Part shown: in pieces, positions 56,666 to 64,000 of the stretch
Numbering within the stretch: the first letter of the stretch is position 1
How the letters are laid out: each line of letters opens with the position of its first letter
Assembly: GCA_013289665.1 (NCBI GenBank)
Contig: JABCZN010000006.1
Coordinates: 124,001 to 188,000, forward strand
Source: Acidobacteriota bacterium
Lineage (GTDB): Bacteria; Acidobacteriota; Terriglobia; Acidiferrales; UBA7541
DNA: 64,000 bases
Reading direction: 5' to 3'
Made by a program: the position numbers and the translations under genes
Notes under the pieces: model-generated
Told to the model about the DNA's origin: nothing
The model's database searches: none
What the model saw: only the letters and a program-made list of their open reading frames with translations

Positions 56666-56701
56666 AAAACACAAACGGCGTCCCACCATCGGAACGCCGT
56701 T
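56666..56701 (-). terminator. Terminator of the XRE regulator gene
   Basis: An 8-bp stem (AACGGCGT at 56674-56681, ACGCCGTT at 56694-56701) with a 12-base loop. On the minus strand it is followed by a T-rich stretch (TTTGTGTTTT, 56673-56664). It lies just beyond the stop of the 56737-57498 gene. Confidence 0.6.
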
Positions 56702-56736
56702 CGCTTTAACCCTGGCCTTCTCTCCCGAAAGTCTTC

Positions 56737-57498
56737 TTACCGTGCCAGCGGGCGCTGGAACACGGGCATACCCGGCCTCCGCAGCGGATATCCCTGCGGC
56801 TGACCATGGGCTTGCGCGGGGATCAGCCCATTCGAATGGCTGGCATGTCCAATGTGCCCGTGCTGCCCGTTGCCATTCGCCGGCGCGGGCTGCGGCAGCC
56901 GTGCCGGGTTACCGATAGGGCGGAGAGTGATCGGCGCAGCGTTCACGTGATCGCTGATCGCCTGCAACCTCTTCAATATGGATTGCCACTGTTCCCAGTC
57001 CAGTTGCCGCAAGAACGGGCGCAGCCCCTGGATGAACGGATCCTCCAGCAGCGCCTCGCCGTCCGACTCCGGGATGAAGAACCGGTTCAGCCCGACGTTG
57101 AGCGCTTCGGAAATCTTCTCCAGCGTGCCGAGGCTTGGGGTCATCTGCCCGCTCTCGATGCGCGAGAGGTACGAGCGGCTGACCTTTGACTTCGACTGCA
57201 GCTGGCTCTGGGTCATCGCACGCGATTCCCGCAGTTGGCGAATCCGCTGGCCGATGTTCTCGACCGTTTCCTGGTTCGCAAACTTCGGTGAGATCGCTTC
57301 GGGAACCACTTCTTCCTGCGGGACCTCCTGCGGTATCAGGTATTCCATGCGCTGAGGCAGTGCCCGCACACAACGTCGGCAATTGCCGGTGCGCGTGCGG
57401 TATTGCACTAGGCCGCAGGTCTTGCAGCGAATCACTTCGCGGTCCATCTCCAGTGAGTTCATCGTTGCCTCTTTATCCATGTGTGCGGACACCGGCAC
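56737..57498 (-). CDS. XRE-family transcriptional regulator with N-terminal zinc ribbon
   Basis: 253 residues from a GTG at 57498 with AGGAG 5 bases before it. ATGs at 57480 and 57462 (the latter with GAGG before it) are alternatives, so the start is uncertain by up to 12 codons. A CxxC-CxxC ribbon (CKTCGLVQYRTRTGNCRRC) precedes a helix-turn-helix domain: IGQRIRQLRESRAMTQSQLQSKSKVSRSYLSRIESGQMTPSLGTLEKISEAL. The C-terminal ~60 residues are rich in Pro, Gly, His, Asn and Gln. XRE proteins bind DNA as dimers; the target is unknown. No neighbour points to a regulon. Confidence 0.82.
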   Translation of the reverse strand: MPVSAHMDKEATMNSLEMDREVIRCKTCGLVQYRTRTGNCRRCVRALPQRMEYLIPQEVPQEEVVPEAISPKFANQETVENIGQRIRQLRESRAMTQSQLQSKSKVSRSYLSRIESGQMTPSLGTLEKISEALNVGLNRFFIPESDGEALLEDPFIQGLRPFLRQLDWEQWQSILKRLQAISDHVNAAPITLRPIGNPARLPQPAPANGNGQHGHIGHASHSNGLIPAQAHGQPQGYPLRRPGMPVFQRPLAR

Positions 57499-57931
57499 TC
57501 CTCGTTTGACATTTGTTTTTTCCGGCGTGCGGATAGGAAGGAACGTCGGAGCGTTCTCAGGGGAAGGCAGTTACTGGCGCGATGGGAGTGTCACTCGCGG
57601 GCCTGTTTCCTGTCAATAGTATTTTTCAAAAAAATGTGACGGGAACGCCCGGAATCACCCCTGTTTACGCCGTGTTTTCGCCTGTACTTCCGGCCGGGAC
57701 ACCCTCGATCCAACAGCCCCTAGTGCTTCTCGATTCATCGCACAACTACAGGTTGTGTTTTCGTTCCTGCCACAGCCTGCTTTTCAATTCCGCATATTCG
57801 TCCCATTCCGGCACAGTTCGTCGTGCGAAAGCGAAGCTCTCGCTTCTGCGGTGTAAGCCCCGCCACCCAATCCGCCCGAATCGCAGCCCATCTGAATCTA
57901 CGCTACAATTCTCTCGTCCTCAGGAGCCCCT
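57499..57931. other. 433-base gap upstream of XRE and HD genes
   Basis: The divergent XRE and HD-domain genes are separated by this gap. TACAAT (57904-57909) is a candidate -10 for the HD gene. A short inverted repeat CACAAC-TACAG-GTTGTG lies near 57740. I see no coding frame that I would support; the stretch is AT-richer than its surroundings in 57600-57640. Confidence 0.35.
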
Positions 57932-58513
57932 ATGCCCACGCGCGAAGACGCTTGGAACATTGTCTGCGAATTCACCCAGTCTGAAAGCCTCCGCAAGCAC
58001 ATGCTCGCCGTCGAAACCTGCGTGCGTGCCTACGCCCGCAAGAACGGCGCCGAGGAAAACACCTGGGGCCTCGCAGCGCTCCTCCACGATTTCGACTACG
58101 AGCGCTGGCCCAACGCCGACCACTCCGCCGACCGCGAGCATCCGGCTGAAGGCGCCAGAATCCTCCGCGAGCGTGGCTACTCTGACGAAATCGTCCGCGC
58201 GATTCTCTCTCACGCCGAATACTCCGGCGTCCCGCGCCAGTCGCCGCTCGAGCACACGCTCTTCGCCTGCGATGAGCTCGCCGGCTTCCTGGTTGCCTGC
58301 ACCCTGGTCCGCCCGTCGAAAAGCATCCTCGATCTCGAGGCCAGCTCCGTCAAAAAACGCATGAAAGACAAAGCCTTCGCCCGCGGCGTCTCGCGCGATG
58401 ACGTTATCAAGGGCGCCGTAGAACTTGGCGTCCCCCTCGACGAGCACATCAGCTTCTGCATCACCGCCTTACGCGAAAACGCCGACGCCCTCGGCCTCCG
58501 CGGCACCTTGTAG
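57932..58513 (+). CDS. HD-domain (HDIG-like) phosphohydrolase-type protein
   Basis: 193 residues, with AGGAG before the ATG. The metal site is HLLAV-type in KHMLAVETCVRAYAR, then LLHDFDYE (HD), and a further His in LSHAEYSG. This matches stand-alone HD proteins that hydrolyse phosphoesters or nucleotides. It reads KKMKDKAFARGVSRDDV near the C-terminus. No (p)ppGpp synthetase partner is seen. The TAG stop is supplied by a palindromic repeat (58510-58538). Confidence 0.8.
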   Translation: MPTREDAWNIVCEFTQSESLRKHMLAVETCVRAYARKNGAEENTWGLAALLHDFDYERWPNADHSADREHPAEGARILRERGYSDEIVRAILSHAEYSGVPRQSPLEHTLFACDELAGFLVACTLVRPSKSILDLEASSVKKRMKDKAFARGVSRDDVIKGAVELGVPLDEHISFCITALRENADALGLRGTL

Positions 58514-58538
58514 GGCGCGTCTTCTGAGGCGGGCCGCT
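58510..58538. repeat. Palindromic repeat element, copy D
   Basis: GTAGGGCGCGTC-TTCT-GAGGCGGGCCGCT, 25 of 29 bases identical to copy C, with TTCT loop. Its TAG at 58511-58513 is the stop codon of the HD gene, so this copy begins inside that gene. Confidence 0.65.
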
Positions 58539-58598
58539 CGTTCGGAGAAGACGCAGTGCGTTCAAGACGCGGACGCTAAACTCTCGCGGCACGGTCAA

Positions 58599-58736
58599 CT
58601 ACGCCCACCGCTCCACCAACTGCCGGTGCGCAATCCGCCAGATCACAATCCCCGAGAACTCATACTTCTTTCCCGTCGCGGCTTCTCGTCCCGTCCACCG
58701 GTTCTGCACCACCACCTTGTCGTCTGCCGCGTCACG
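58599..58736 (-). pseudogene. Remnant of a SnoaL-like (ester cyclase) protein
   Basis: On the minus strand codons 58736-58602 read DDKVVVQNRWTGREAATGKK, then YEFSGIVIWRIAHRQLVERWA and TAG. This is the C-terminal signature of SnoaL-like polyketide-cyclase/NTF2-fold proteins (GDKVV...W.GTH, E.SGI.IWRI.DGKI.E.W). A stop in frame (58739-58737) lies just upstream and no N-terminal part is present. The gap 58514-58878 otherwise holds no gene. Confidence 0.7.
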
Positions 58737-58878
58737 TTATAGCGGCCCTGCTCGGCTCAATTGCAAATTGTCCCCACGCTGCGCGATGTGTTACTTTCTC
58801 GACGACGTACCCGCGCGTCCCGCTCACCTCGCGGAAGAATTCACAATCGATCTCTTCGCTCGACCAAGGAGACCCTGC

Positions 58879-59835
58879 ATGGAACCTCTCGCCACGCTCT
58901 TCACCATCTTCGGTGTAATCTCTCTTCTGCTGGTCCTCGGCGCGGTGCTTGGCTCCTTCTTCACCGTGCAGACCGCCGAAGTCGCCATCGTGCAGCGCCT
59001 TGGCAAATTTGCCCGCGTTGCGGGGCCCGGCCTCAACTGGAAAACGCCCTTCATCGAAACCGTCGTGCGTCGCATGAGCATGAAGGTTCTGCAGTTTGAC
59101 GTGCAGGTGGAAACCAAAACACAAGACAACGTCTTCGTCCAGATCCCCGTCTCCATCCAGTACAAAGTCCTCCCCGAGGGCGTCGAATCCGCTTTCTACA
59201 AACTTTCCGATCCCGTCAAGCAGATCGAGTCCATGGTCTACAACGTCGTCCTCGGGCACGTCCCCAAAATGAAGCTCGACGATACCTTTCTCAACCAGGC
59301 CGACATCGCCAAGGACCTTCGCGACTCCCTCGACAGCTCCATGCACGAATACGGCTACAACATCGTCAAGGTGCTCATCTCCGACATCGTTCCCGATCCC
59401 AAAGTGAAAGCCGCGATGAACGACATCAACGCCGCGCAACGCGAACGCGAAGCCACCGTATCGCGCGCCGAGACCAACAAGCTCCTCGCCGTCAAGCAGG
59501 CCGAAGCGGAAGCCGAGTCCAAGCGCCTGCAGGGCGAAGGCATCGCCAATCAACGGAGAGCGATCATCGCCGGCTTGAAAGATTCCATCGAGGATTTTTC
59601 AAAAGCAGTGGCGGGCGCCACGCCTCACGACGTCATGCAACTCGTCCTGATCACCCAGTATTTCGACACGCTGAAAGAAATCGCGGCCAACGACCGCACC
59701 AACACCGTGCTTGTTCCGCATTCGCCCAGCACCATTGCCGACCTCTTCAGCCAGTTCCGCGACACCATGGTCACGACGAACGCCCTCTCCGCGCCGCCGG
59801 ACGTATCCGGCCCGGCCGGCGGCCGCTTGAAATAA
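58879..59835 (+). CDS. SPFH/Band 7 domain (stomatin/prohibitin-like) membrane protein
   Basis: 318 residues from the ATG at 58879 with AAGGAG 7 bases before it; the longer frame from 58717 would add 54 unlikely residues. One N-terminal TM helix (FTIFGVISLLLVLGAVLGSFF) leads into the SPFH domain: VQRLGKFARVAGPGLNWKTPFIETV, KTQDNVFVQIPVSIQYKVLP and a C-terminal coiled coil (AEAEAESKRLQGEGIANQRRAIIAGLKDSIEDF). SPFH proteins form membrane scaffolds and often modulate proteases. NfeD-type partners are not next to it. About 83 residues shorter than some HflK relatives. Confidence 0.9.
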   Translation: MEPLATLFTIFGVISLLLVLGAVLGSFFTVQTAEVAIVQRLGKFARVAGPGLNWKTPFIETVVRRMSMKVLQFDVQVETKTQDNVFVQIPVSIQYKVLPEGVESAFYKLSDPVKQIESMVYNVVLGHVPKMKLDDTFLNQADIAKDLRDSLDSSMHEYGYNIVKVLISDIVPDPKVKAAMNDINAAQREREATVSRAETNKLLAVKQAEAEAESKRLQGEGIANQRRAIIAGLKDSIEDFSKAVAGATPHDVMQLVLITQYFDTLKEIAANDRTNTVLVPHSPSTIADLFSQFRDTMVTTNALSAPPDVSGPAGGRLK

Positions 59836-59839
59836 CCGG

Positions 59840-59862
59840 GTAGCGGCCACCTTCAGGCGGCC
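59840..59862. repeat. Palindromic repeat element, copy E (diverged)
   Basis: GTAGCGGCCACC-TTCA-GGCGGCC with one mismatch in the stem, 5 bases after the SPFH gene. It has the GTAG opening and a TTC-starting loop like copies C and D, but is the most diverged. Confidence 0.4.
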
Positions 59863-59913
59863 TGGCCAAGCCTGGCTGGGTACTTTTTCCCAACGCTGCG
59901 CCGATTTGCAACT

Positions 59914-60870
59914 TCAAGCGAAGGCAGTACTCTCCGCTCGAGCCGCAGCCTTAATAAACTTGGCGGTCAAATCCGCCGCGGTAATCGGCAGCATGTGACC
60001 ACCCTTTACCAGTTCCAAGCTCACCATCGGACTCTTCGTCTTCATCGCTTCCCCGTGCACCTGATGATCCAATACCTCGTCGTTCAACCCATACAAGATT
60101 CGCACCGGCACCTGAAGAGAAGAGTAACGCCCGACCATCGCCCACAGATCCAGGTTGACGGCCCTCATATCGGATGAGGTGTTGTGAAAACTCCGCGGCC
60201 GCAAGCCAAGAATCCCGCCCGCTCGAATGGGAAAATCCGCCGGCGCGGGTTCCGGACTGAATATCCGATCGAGTATCGCCTTCCCGCGGCGAATCCCGAT
60301 CGGCGTCGCCACAGTCCACGCCACCAGCCAACGCAAAAAGTCCGATTTGATGTCCAGTGCCCGGAACGGTGACGGCACATTTTTCGGCACGTGCGTAAGC
60401 GGCGCAACGAGCGCCAGTCCTCCAACCGCCTCCGGATGGTCGAGCGCCACGCCCAGCGCAATTGCGCCTCCCAGCGAGTGCCCCACCAGCAACGGACGCT
60501 CCAGCCCCAGTTTGCGGATGAACTCCGCCACCGTCGCCGCCTGCTCCGTTAGCCGCCCCGTTGCTCGACGCGCACGCGTCGAATACCCGGACCCGGGCCT
60601 GTCCATCAGGATCACGCGGAACTCGTCCGTTAACCGCTCCAGCAGGGCGTAGGTGAAGTTGCCCATCTGGCCGCCCAGCCCGTGGAGAATCACGATGGGC
60701 GGCCCCGAACCCTTATCCAGGTAGTGGATCCTTGCGCCGGCAACCTCGATGAAACGCCCGCGCGGCGGCAAGGCTTTTTCAACGCGACGCGCCGTGATGG
60801 CGGTGAAAATCACCAGCCCGCCCAGACTCACCACTACGACCGCGGCAGCAACAAGGAGCAGCGTCGTCAT
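59914..60870 (-). CDS. Membrane-anchored alpha/beta hydrolase
   Basis: 318 residues. An N-terminal TM segment (TLLLVAAAVVVVSLGGLVIFTAITA) is followed by the hydrolase fold: VILHGLGGQMGNF (oxyanion), MDRPGSGYS, the nucleophile elbow GHSLGG, an Asp in YGLNDEVLDH and the catalytic His in KGGHMLP. It begins 49 bases after the monooxygenase gene on the same strand, so the pair may be cotranscribed and function in ester formation and hydrolysis; that link is inference. Confidence 0.85.
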   Translation of the reverse strand: MTTLLLVAAAVVVVSLGGLVIFTAITARRVEKALPPRGRFIEVAGARIHYLDKGSGPPIVILHGLGGQMGNFTYALLERLTDEFRVILMDRPGSGYSTRARRATGRLTEQAATVAEFIRKLGLERPLLVGHSLGGAIALGVALDHPEAVGGLALVAPLTHVPKNVPSPFRALDIKSDFLRWLVAWTVATPIGIRRGKAILDRIFSPEPAPADFPIRAGGILGLRPRSFHNTSSDMRAVNLDLWAMVGRYSSLQVPVRILYGLNDEVLDHQVHGEAMKTKSPMVSLELVKGGHMLPITAADLTAKFIKAAARAESTAFA

Positions 60871-60919
60871 CGCCGTCGCTTTGTCCGCTCTTCAATCTCC
60901 TCACAGCACACGTCGCCCA

Positions 60920-62467
60920 TCACTCCGCGCCCCCTCGCTTTTCCGCCTGCTTGAACTCCATCGTGCCGTCGTCCACGCTGGCAAACCGGAACTCCAGCAT
61001 ATCCAGGGCATAATTCTGATGCAGCTTCCACGGCCTCTTCGACCCTTGCTTGGGCAGCACGTCCTTCGCCCGTTGGATGTAGCCGGAACTGAAATCGATC
61101 GCCGGCTCTTCCTTGATTGCCTCATCCCGCTTGCGCGGCGTGCAGCGCGCATACCCGCCCGCGTCCATATGCTTCAGCAACCGGCAGACGTACTCTGCCG
61201 TCAAATCGGATTTCAGCGTCCAGGAAGCGTTCGTATACCCGAATGACGACGCCAGGTTCGGCACATCGCTGTACATCATTCCCTTGTAACTCATCGCTCG
61301 CGACAACTTCACCTGCCCTCCATCCACCCAGACTTCCATCCCGCCCATCAACTGCACCTTCAGCCCGGTCGCGGTCACGATGATGTCCGCTTCCAGTTCG
61401 TAGCCCGACCGCAGCCGCAATCCCTTCTCCGTAAATGTCTCAATCTCGTCGGTCACCACCGTCGCCTTCCCCGAACGGATGGCGCGAAACAAATCCTCAT
61501 CGGGAATGAAGCACAGCCGCTGGTCCCACGGGTTGTAGCGCGGAGTGAAATGCTTGGCCACATCGTAATCGGGCCCCAACGACTTCTTCGCGAGCCCCAG
61601 AATCCATTTCTTGATCTTCTCTGGTTTTCGCCGTGACTTCTGGAACAGAAACATCGCGATCAGCACATTTTTCCAGCGCACGATGCTATAGGCCAGCCCT
61701 GCCGGCACTTTTCCGCGCAGCCAGTTGGCAACCACGTCTTCTGACGGCAGAGCAAGGACATACGACGGCGACCTCTGCAGCATGTACACATGCGCGGCCA
61801 CGACTGCCATCGCCGGCACCAGCGTCACCGACGTCGCGCCGCTCCCGATTACCACCACGCGCTTGTCCTTGTACTCGAGGTCCTCCGGCCACTTCTGCGG
61901 GTGCACAATCCGCCCGCGAAATTTCTCCATCCCCGGCCACCCCGGCATGTAGCCCCCGGCGTAATCGTAGTAGCCGCTGCACATGTAAAGGAAATTGCAC
62001 GTGAACCGCGCCATCGATCCGTCCGTTTTCGCCGCCTCCACCGTCCAGTTGGCACCCGCCGAAGACCAACGCGCGAGCTTCACCTCGTGGCCGTACCGGA
62101 TCTTCCGATCGATCCCGTACTCATCGGCCGTTTCGCGGATATATCGCAATATCGAAGGCCCATCCGCAATCGCTTTCGCCTCTCGCCACGGCCGGAACCT
62201 GTAGCCCAGCGTGTACATATCAGAGTCGGAGCGCACTCCCGGGTAGCGAAACAGGTCCCAAGTTCCCCCGCTCGCGCTCCGTCCTTCCAAAATCAGATAG
62301 CTTTTTTCCGGGCATTCCGTCTGCAGGTGATACGCCGCGCCAATTCCCGAAAGCCCCGCGCCCACAATCAGCACATCGAAGTGCTCAATCCCTTGCGCAT
62401 CACTGGCACCGGGAGGCGCGCCCTCCCCCACCTCTGCTCGATCCGCCATCCGGGCTGCCTCCGTCAT
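60920..62467 (-). CDS. Baeyer-Villiger-type flavin monooxygenase
   Basis: 515 residues. FAD-binding GAGLSGIG (36-43), RYPGVRSDSD, the Baeyer-Villiger fingerprint FRGRIVHPQKWPED, and the NADPH-binding VIGSGATSV are all present, with the ATG motif IVTATGLK late. Relatives include EthA-like ketone monooxygenases, which insert oxygen next to a carbonyl to make esters. The ~30-residue N-terminal lead is not conserved; MADRAE at 62449 is another start. It precedes an alpha/beta hydrolase gene. Confidence 0.9.
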   Translation of the reverse strand: MTEAARMADRAEVGEGAPPGASDAQGIEHFDVLIVGAGLSGIGAAYHLQTECPEKSYLILEGRSASGGTWDLFRYPGVRSDSDMYTLGYRFRPWREAKAIADGPSILRYIRETADEYGIDRKIRYGHEVKLARWSSAGANWTVEAAKTDGSMARFTCNFLYMCSGYYDYAGGYMPGWPGMEKFRGRIVHPQKWPEDLEYKDKRVVVIGSGATSVTLVPAMAVVAAHVYMLQRSPSYVLALPSEDVVANWLRGKVPAGLAYSIVRWKNVLIAMFLFQKSRRKPEKIKKWILGLAKKSLGPDYDVAKHFTPRYNPWDQRLCFIPDEDLFRAIRSGKATVVTDEIETFTEKGLRLRSGYELEADIIVTATGLKVQLMGGMEVWVDGGQVKLSRAMSYKGMMYSDVPNLASSFGYTNASWTLKSDLTAEYVCRLLKHMDAGGYARCTPRKRDEAIKEEPAIDFSSGYIQRAKDVLPKQGSKRPWKLHQNYALDMLEFRFASVDDGTMEFKQAEKRGGAE

Positions 62468-62564
62468 AAACCGCCGCGGTTCGCCGAACTTTGCATTCGG
62501 TCATTCGAAGTCTGCTCAGGACCGCGAAACAATACCACTCCCCCTCCTCGACGCACAGCCACCG

Positions 62565-63755
62565 CTACGGCTTCTCACCCAACTGTTTCAATTTCCCTTC
62601 CGCGCTCTCCTGAATCCCTTTCCGAAAAGCCTCGGTGGCAGTCGTGTCCGTCGCCAGCGTCCGCAGAGCTTTCTTCGCATTTTCCCGCGCCAAGTCTTTC
62701 TGCCCATCTGCAAGATACGCATCGGAAAGGCTGTCGTAGACATTCGCCGAATCGGGAAACGCGCTGGCATTCAGCTTCAAAATCTCGATCGCACCTTTGG
62801 TGTCTCCCTCCTGCATATGCTCGTAACCAATCTCATTTACCAGCCCTTCATCCCATAGCTTCGCCTTTGGATCCTTCTGCTGAACCGCCGCCAGTTTCTG
62901 CGCCGCCTTTTCCGCACCGCCCCGCGAATCGATCAGTTTCAGAATCGCGGGCGAATCGCTGCGCCTCGCCGGATTCACGGGCGCGCTCCCCGGTGTTTTC
63001 ACGAGCGTCTGCGCATACCAGTCGACAATCAGGACCGGCAAATCCTTGTGGGCGGCAAAAATATCCACTCCGTGGCCGCCGTTCGGATATTCCAAGAACT
63101 TGCTTCCGGGATTTGTTGAAAGACTGTAAAGCCATTCCATCAGTTCCACGGCGCCGGCATCGTCCCTCGCCGCGGACAACAGCACCGGCATTTTATCCGA
63201 CGCGCTTAAAAACGCCCGCCCCTCGCGATCCGCGTTCCCGGAAAGCAGCACCAGCGACTTCACCTCCGGATGCCGGATAGCCAGATGGATCGCCTGATTC
63301 ACGCCGCAGCTCGCGCCTCCCGCGCCGACAACGTGGCCATTCACGCCCGGCTGCGAGACCAGGAAGCCGTACGCCACATCCACATCCCCCGGCCATTTTT
63401 CATTCAGAACTTTCACCCCCTCCGCCTGAGGCAAATCTTTGGGCGCCTTGCCTTCGCTGTCTCCATAGCCGCGGTAGTCCAGCGTCAGGACGGAAATTCC
63501 TGCCGCCGCCAGCTGCGTCGCCAGGCCATCCCAGCCCTTGCGCTGTTGATTGCATTGATGCAGCAGCAAGACGCCCGGGCCCGGCTTTCCCGCCGAGAAA
63601 AAAGTAGCCTTCAACTTCGTCCCATCGGCCGCCGTCAAATCCACCACCCGGGGCCCTGGCGCCTGCTGCGCCACGCAACCCAACGCCACAATCAGGAGCC
63701 CCGCCGCCAGCCCGCCCGCTGCTCGCATATTTTTCGTCACCTTACTCGTCTTCAT
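62565..63755 (-). CDS. Secreted dienelactone-hydrolase-like protein with C-terminal TPR
   Basis: 396 residues from the ATG at 63755, preceded by GAGGAGG; the ATG at 63785 is rejected. A signal peptide (GGLAAGLLIVALGCVAQQ) may be a lipoprotein type, as a Cys lies at LGCVAQ. The alpha/beta hydrolase part has VLLLHQCNQQRKGWDGLA, LDYRGYGDSEG and the elbow GASCG, then PNGGHGVDIF. From ~290 two TPR-like helical repeats follow (YEHMQEGDTKGAIEILKLNASAFPDSANVYDSLSDAYLADGQ). Substrate unknown. It may be related to the hydrolase at 5021 in role. Confidence 0.82.
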   Translation of the reverse strand: MKTSKVTKNMRAAGGLAAGLLIVALGCVAQQAPGPRVVDLTAADGTKLKATFFSAGKPGPGVLLLHQCNQQRKGWDGLATQLAAAGISVLTLDYRGYGDSEGKAPKDLPQAEGVKVLNEKWPGDVDVAYGFLVSQPGVNGHVVGAGGASCGVNQAIHLAIRHPEVKSLVLLSGNADREGRAFLSASDKMPVLLSAARDDAGAVELMEWLYSLSTNPGSKFLEYPNGGHGVDIFAAHKDLPVLIVDWYAQTLVKTPGSAPVNPARRSDSPAILKLIDSRGGAEKAAQKLAAVQQKDPKAKLWDEGLVNEIGYEHMQEGDTKGAIEILKLNASAFPDSANVYDSLSDAYLADGQKDLARENAKKALRTLATDTTATEAFRKGIQESAEGKLKQLGEKP

Positions 63756-63884
63756 GGGAAATCCTCCTCTGCCGGCCAGCATCATTCATACGTCCCCACG
63801 CCCCGGTTGGACGCGCCATTCCCTGTTTGGCCGGGTCCCCTAGGGGTCAAGCTTCCGATTGGCCACCCCAGTCGCGGCAGCCGG

Positions 63885-64000
63885 TTAACCCGCGAATGGC
63901 TCATAGCGAAGCAGCACGCTTCCTGAAGCCAGCGCCCGCGATTCCAAGAGCTTCATTCTCAACCGGCCGGGCGGGCGCCCGAAGAGCGGCTTGCCGTTCC
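63885..64000 (-). CDS. Possible 3' end of a gene continuing past the window
   Basis: On the minus strand a frame open from the window edge ends at the TAA at 63887-63885 and reads NGKPLFGRPPGRLRMKLLES and RALASGSVLLRYEPFAG. The composition is protein-like and the other minus frames stop early, but I do not recognise it. The 130-base gap from here to the 62565-63755 gene holds no other gene. Confidence 0.35.
   Translation of the reverse strand, partial: NGKPLFGRPPGRLRMKLLESRALASGSVLLRYEPFAG

Noticed and set aside
61790-63280. 496-codon plus-strand frame spanning the monooxygenase and hydrolase region
   Set aside because: It crosses two real minus-strand genes and their gap; the composition is Arg/Pro/Ser-rich with no motif.

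Overview
This 64 kb window is chromosomal DNA of a GC-rich, didermic (Gram-negative-type) heterotroph. It carries BamA, Skp, LolC/LolD, a secretin and lipoproteins, so an outer membrane is present. The mix of a soluble Ser/Thr kinase with TolB-N and TPR modules, YVTN-propeller and VCBS-repeat surface proteins, a Pro/Ala-rich IF-2, DinB-like proteins and a zinc-ribbon XRE regulator suggests Acidobacteriota. That assignment is inference; there is no rRNA gene in the window. No prophage, insertion sequence, CRISPR array or tRNA gene was seen.

Region by region. 1-6.8 kb (minus): a truncated PAS sensor, a PMT-type glycosyltransferase, a GH57 glucan enzyme and a secreted alpha/beta hydrolase. 6.9-13.3 kb: housekeeping and redox genes (7Fe ferredoxin, TlpA-like protein, UPF0173 hydrolase, proline dehydrogenase, thioredoxin reductase, two DinB-fold proteins, cyclophilin, MscL). 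13.6-15.9 kb: an APC permease with a stress-protein-like tail. 15.9-21.4 kb (minus): a compact iron-uptake operon of FTR1 permease fused to an FtrD-like Fe-S domain, two FtsX-type permeases, an ABC ATPase fused to a DtxR-like metal sensor, then a DUF971 protein. 21.4-24.7 kb (plus, divergent): a secretin whose barrel domain appears interrupted by a VCBS/FG-GAP propeller of about seven blades.

24.8-47.5 kb is one long minus-strand block of core genes. Read in transcription order it is lysS, lolC, (gap), lolD, clpC, bamA, a 1592-residue propeller lipoprotein, skp, then rimP-nusA-infB-DUF503-rbfA-truB. The rimP operon has a clear sigma70 promoter followed almost at once by an intrinsic terminator, a candidate attenuator.

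47.7-64 kb is more mixed: an orphan gene with a TTG start, an ECF sigma/anti-sigma/DUF4097 module, shikimate kinase, an unknown exported protein (whose 3' end is duplicated as a fragment 4 kb away), a kinase, a class II aldolase, a zinc-ribbon XRE regulator, an HD-domain protein, an SPFH protein, a Baeyer-Villiger-type monooxygenase with an alpha/beta hydrolase, and a dienelactone-hydrolase/TPR protein. Short TTCT/AGAA-loop palindromes recur in intergenic gaps across the window.

The two most unusual items lie back to back: the ATPase-DtxR fusion in the iron operon and the propeller-bearing secretin.
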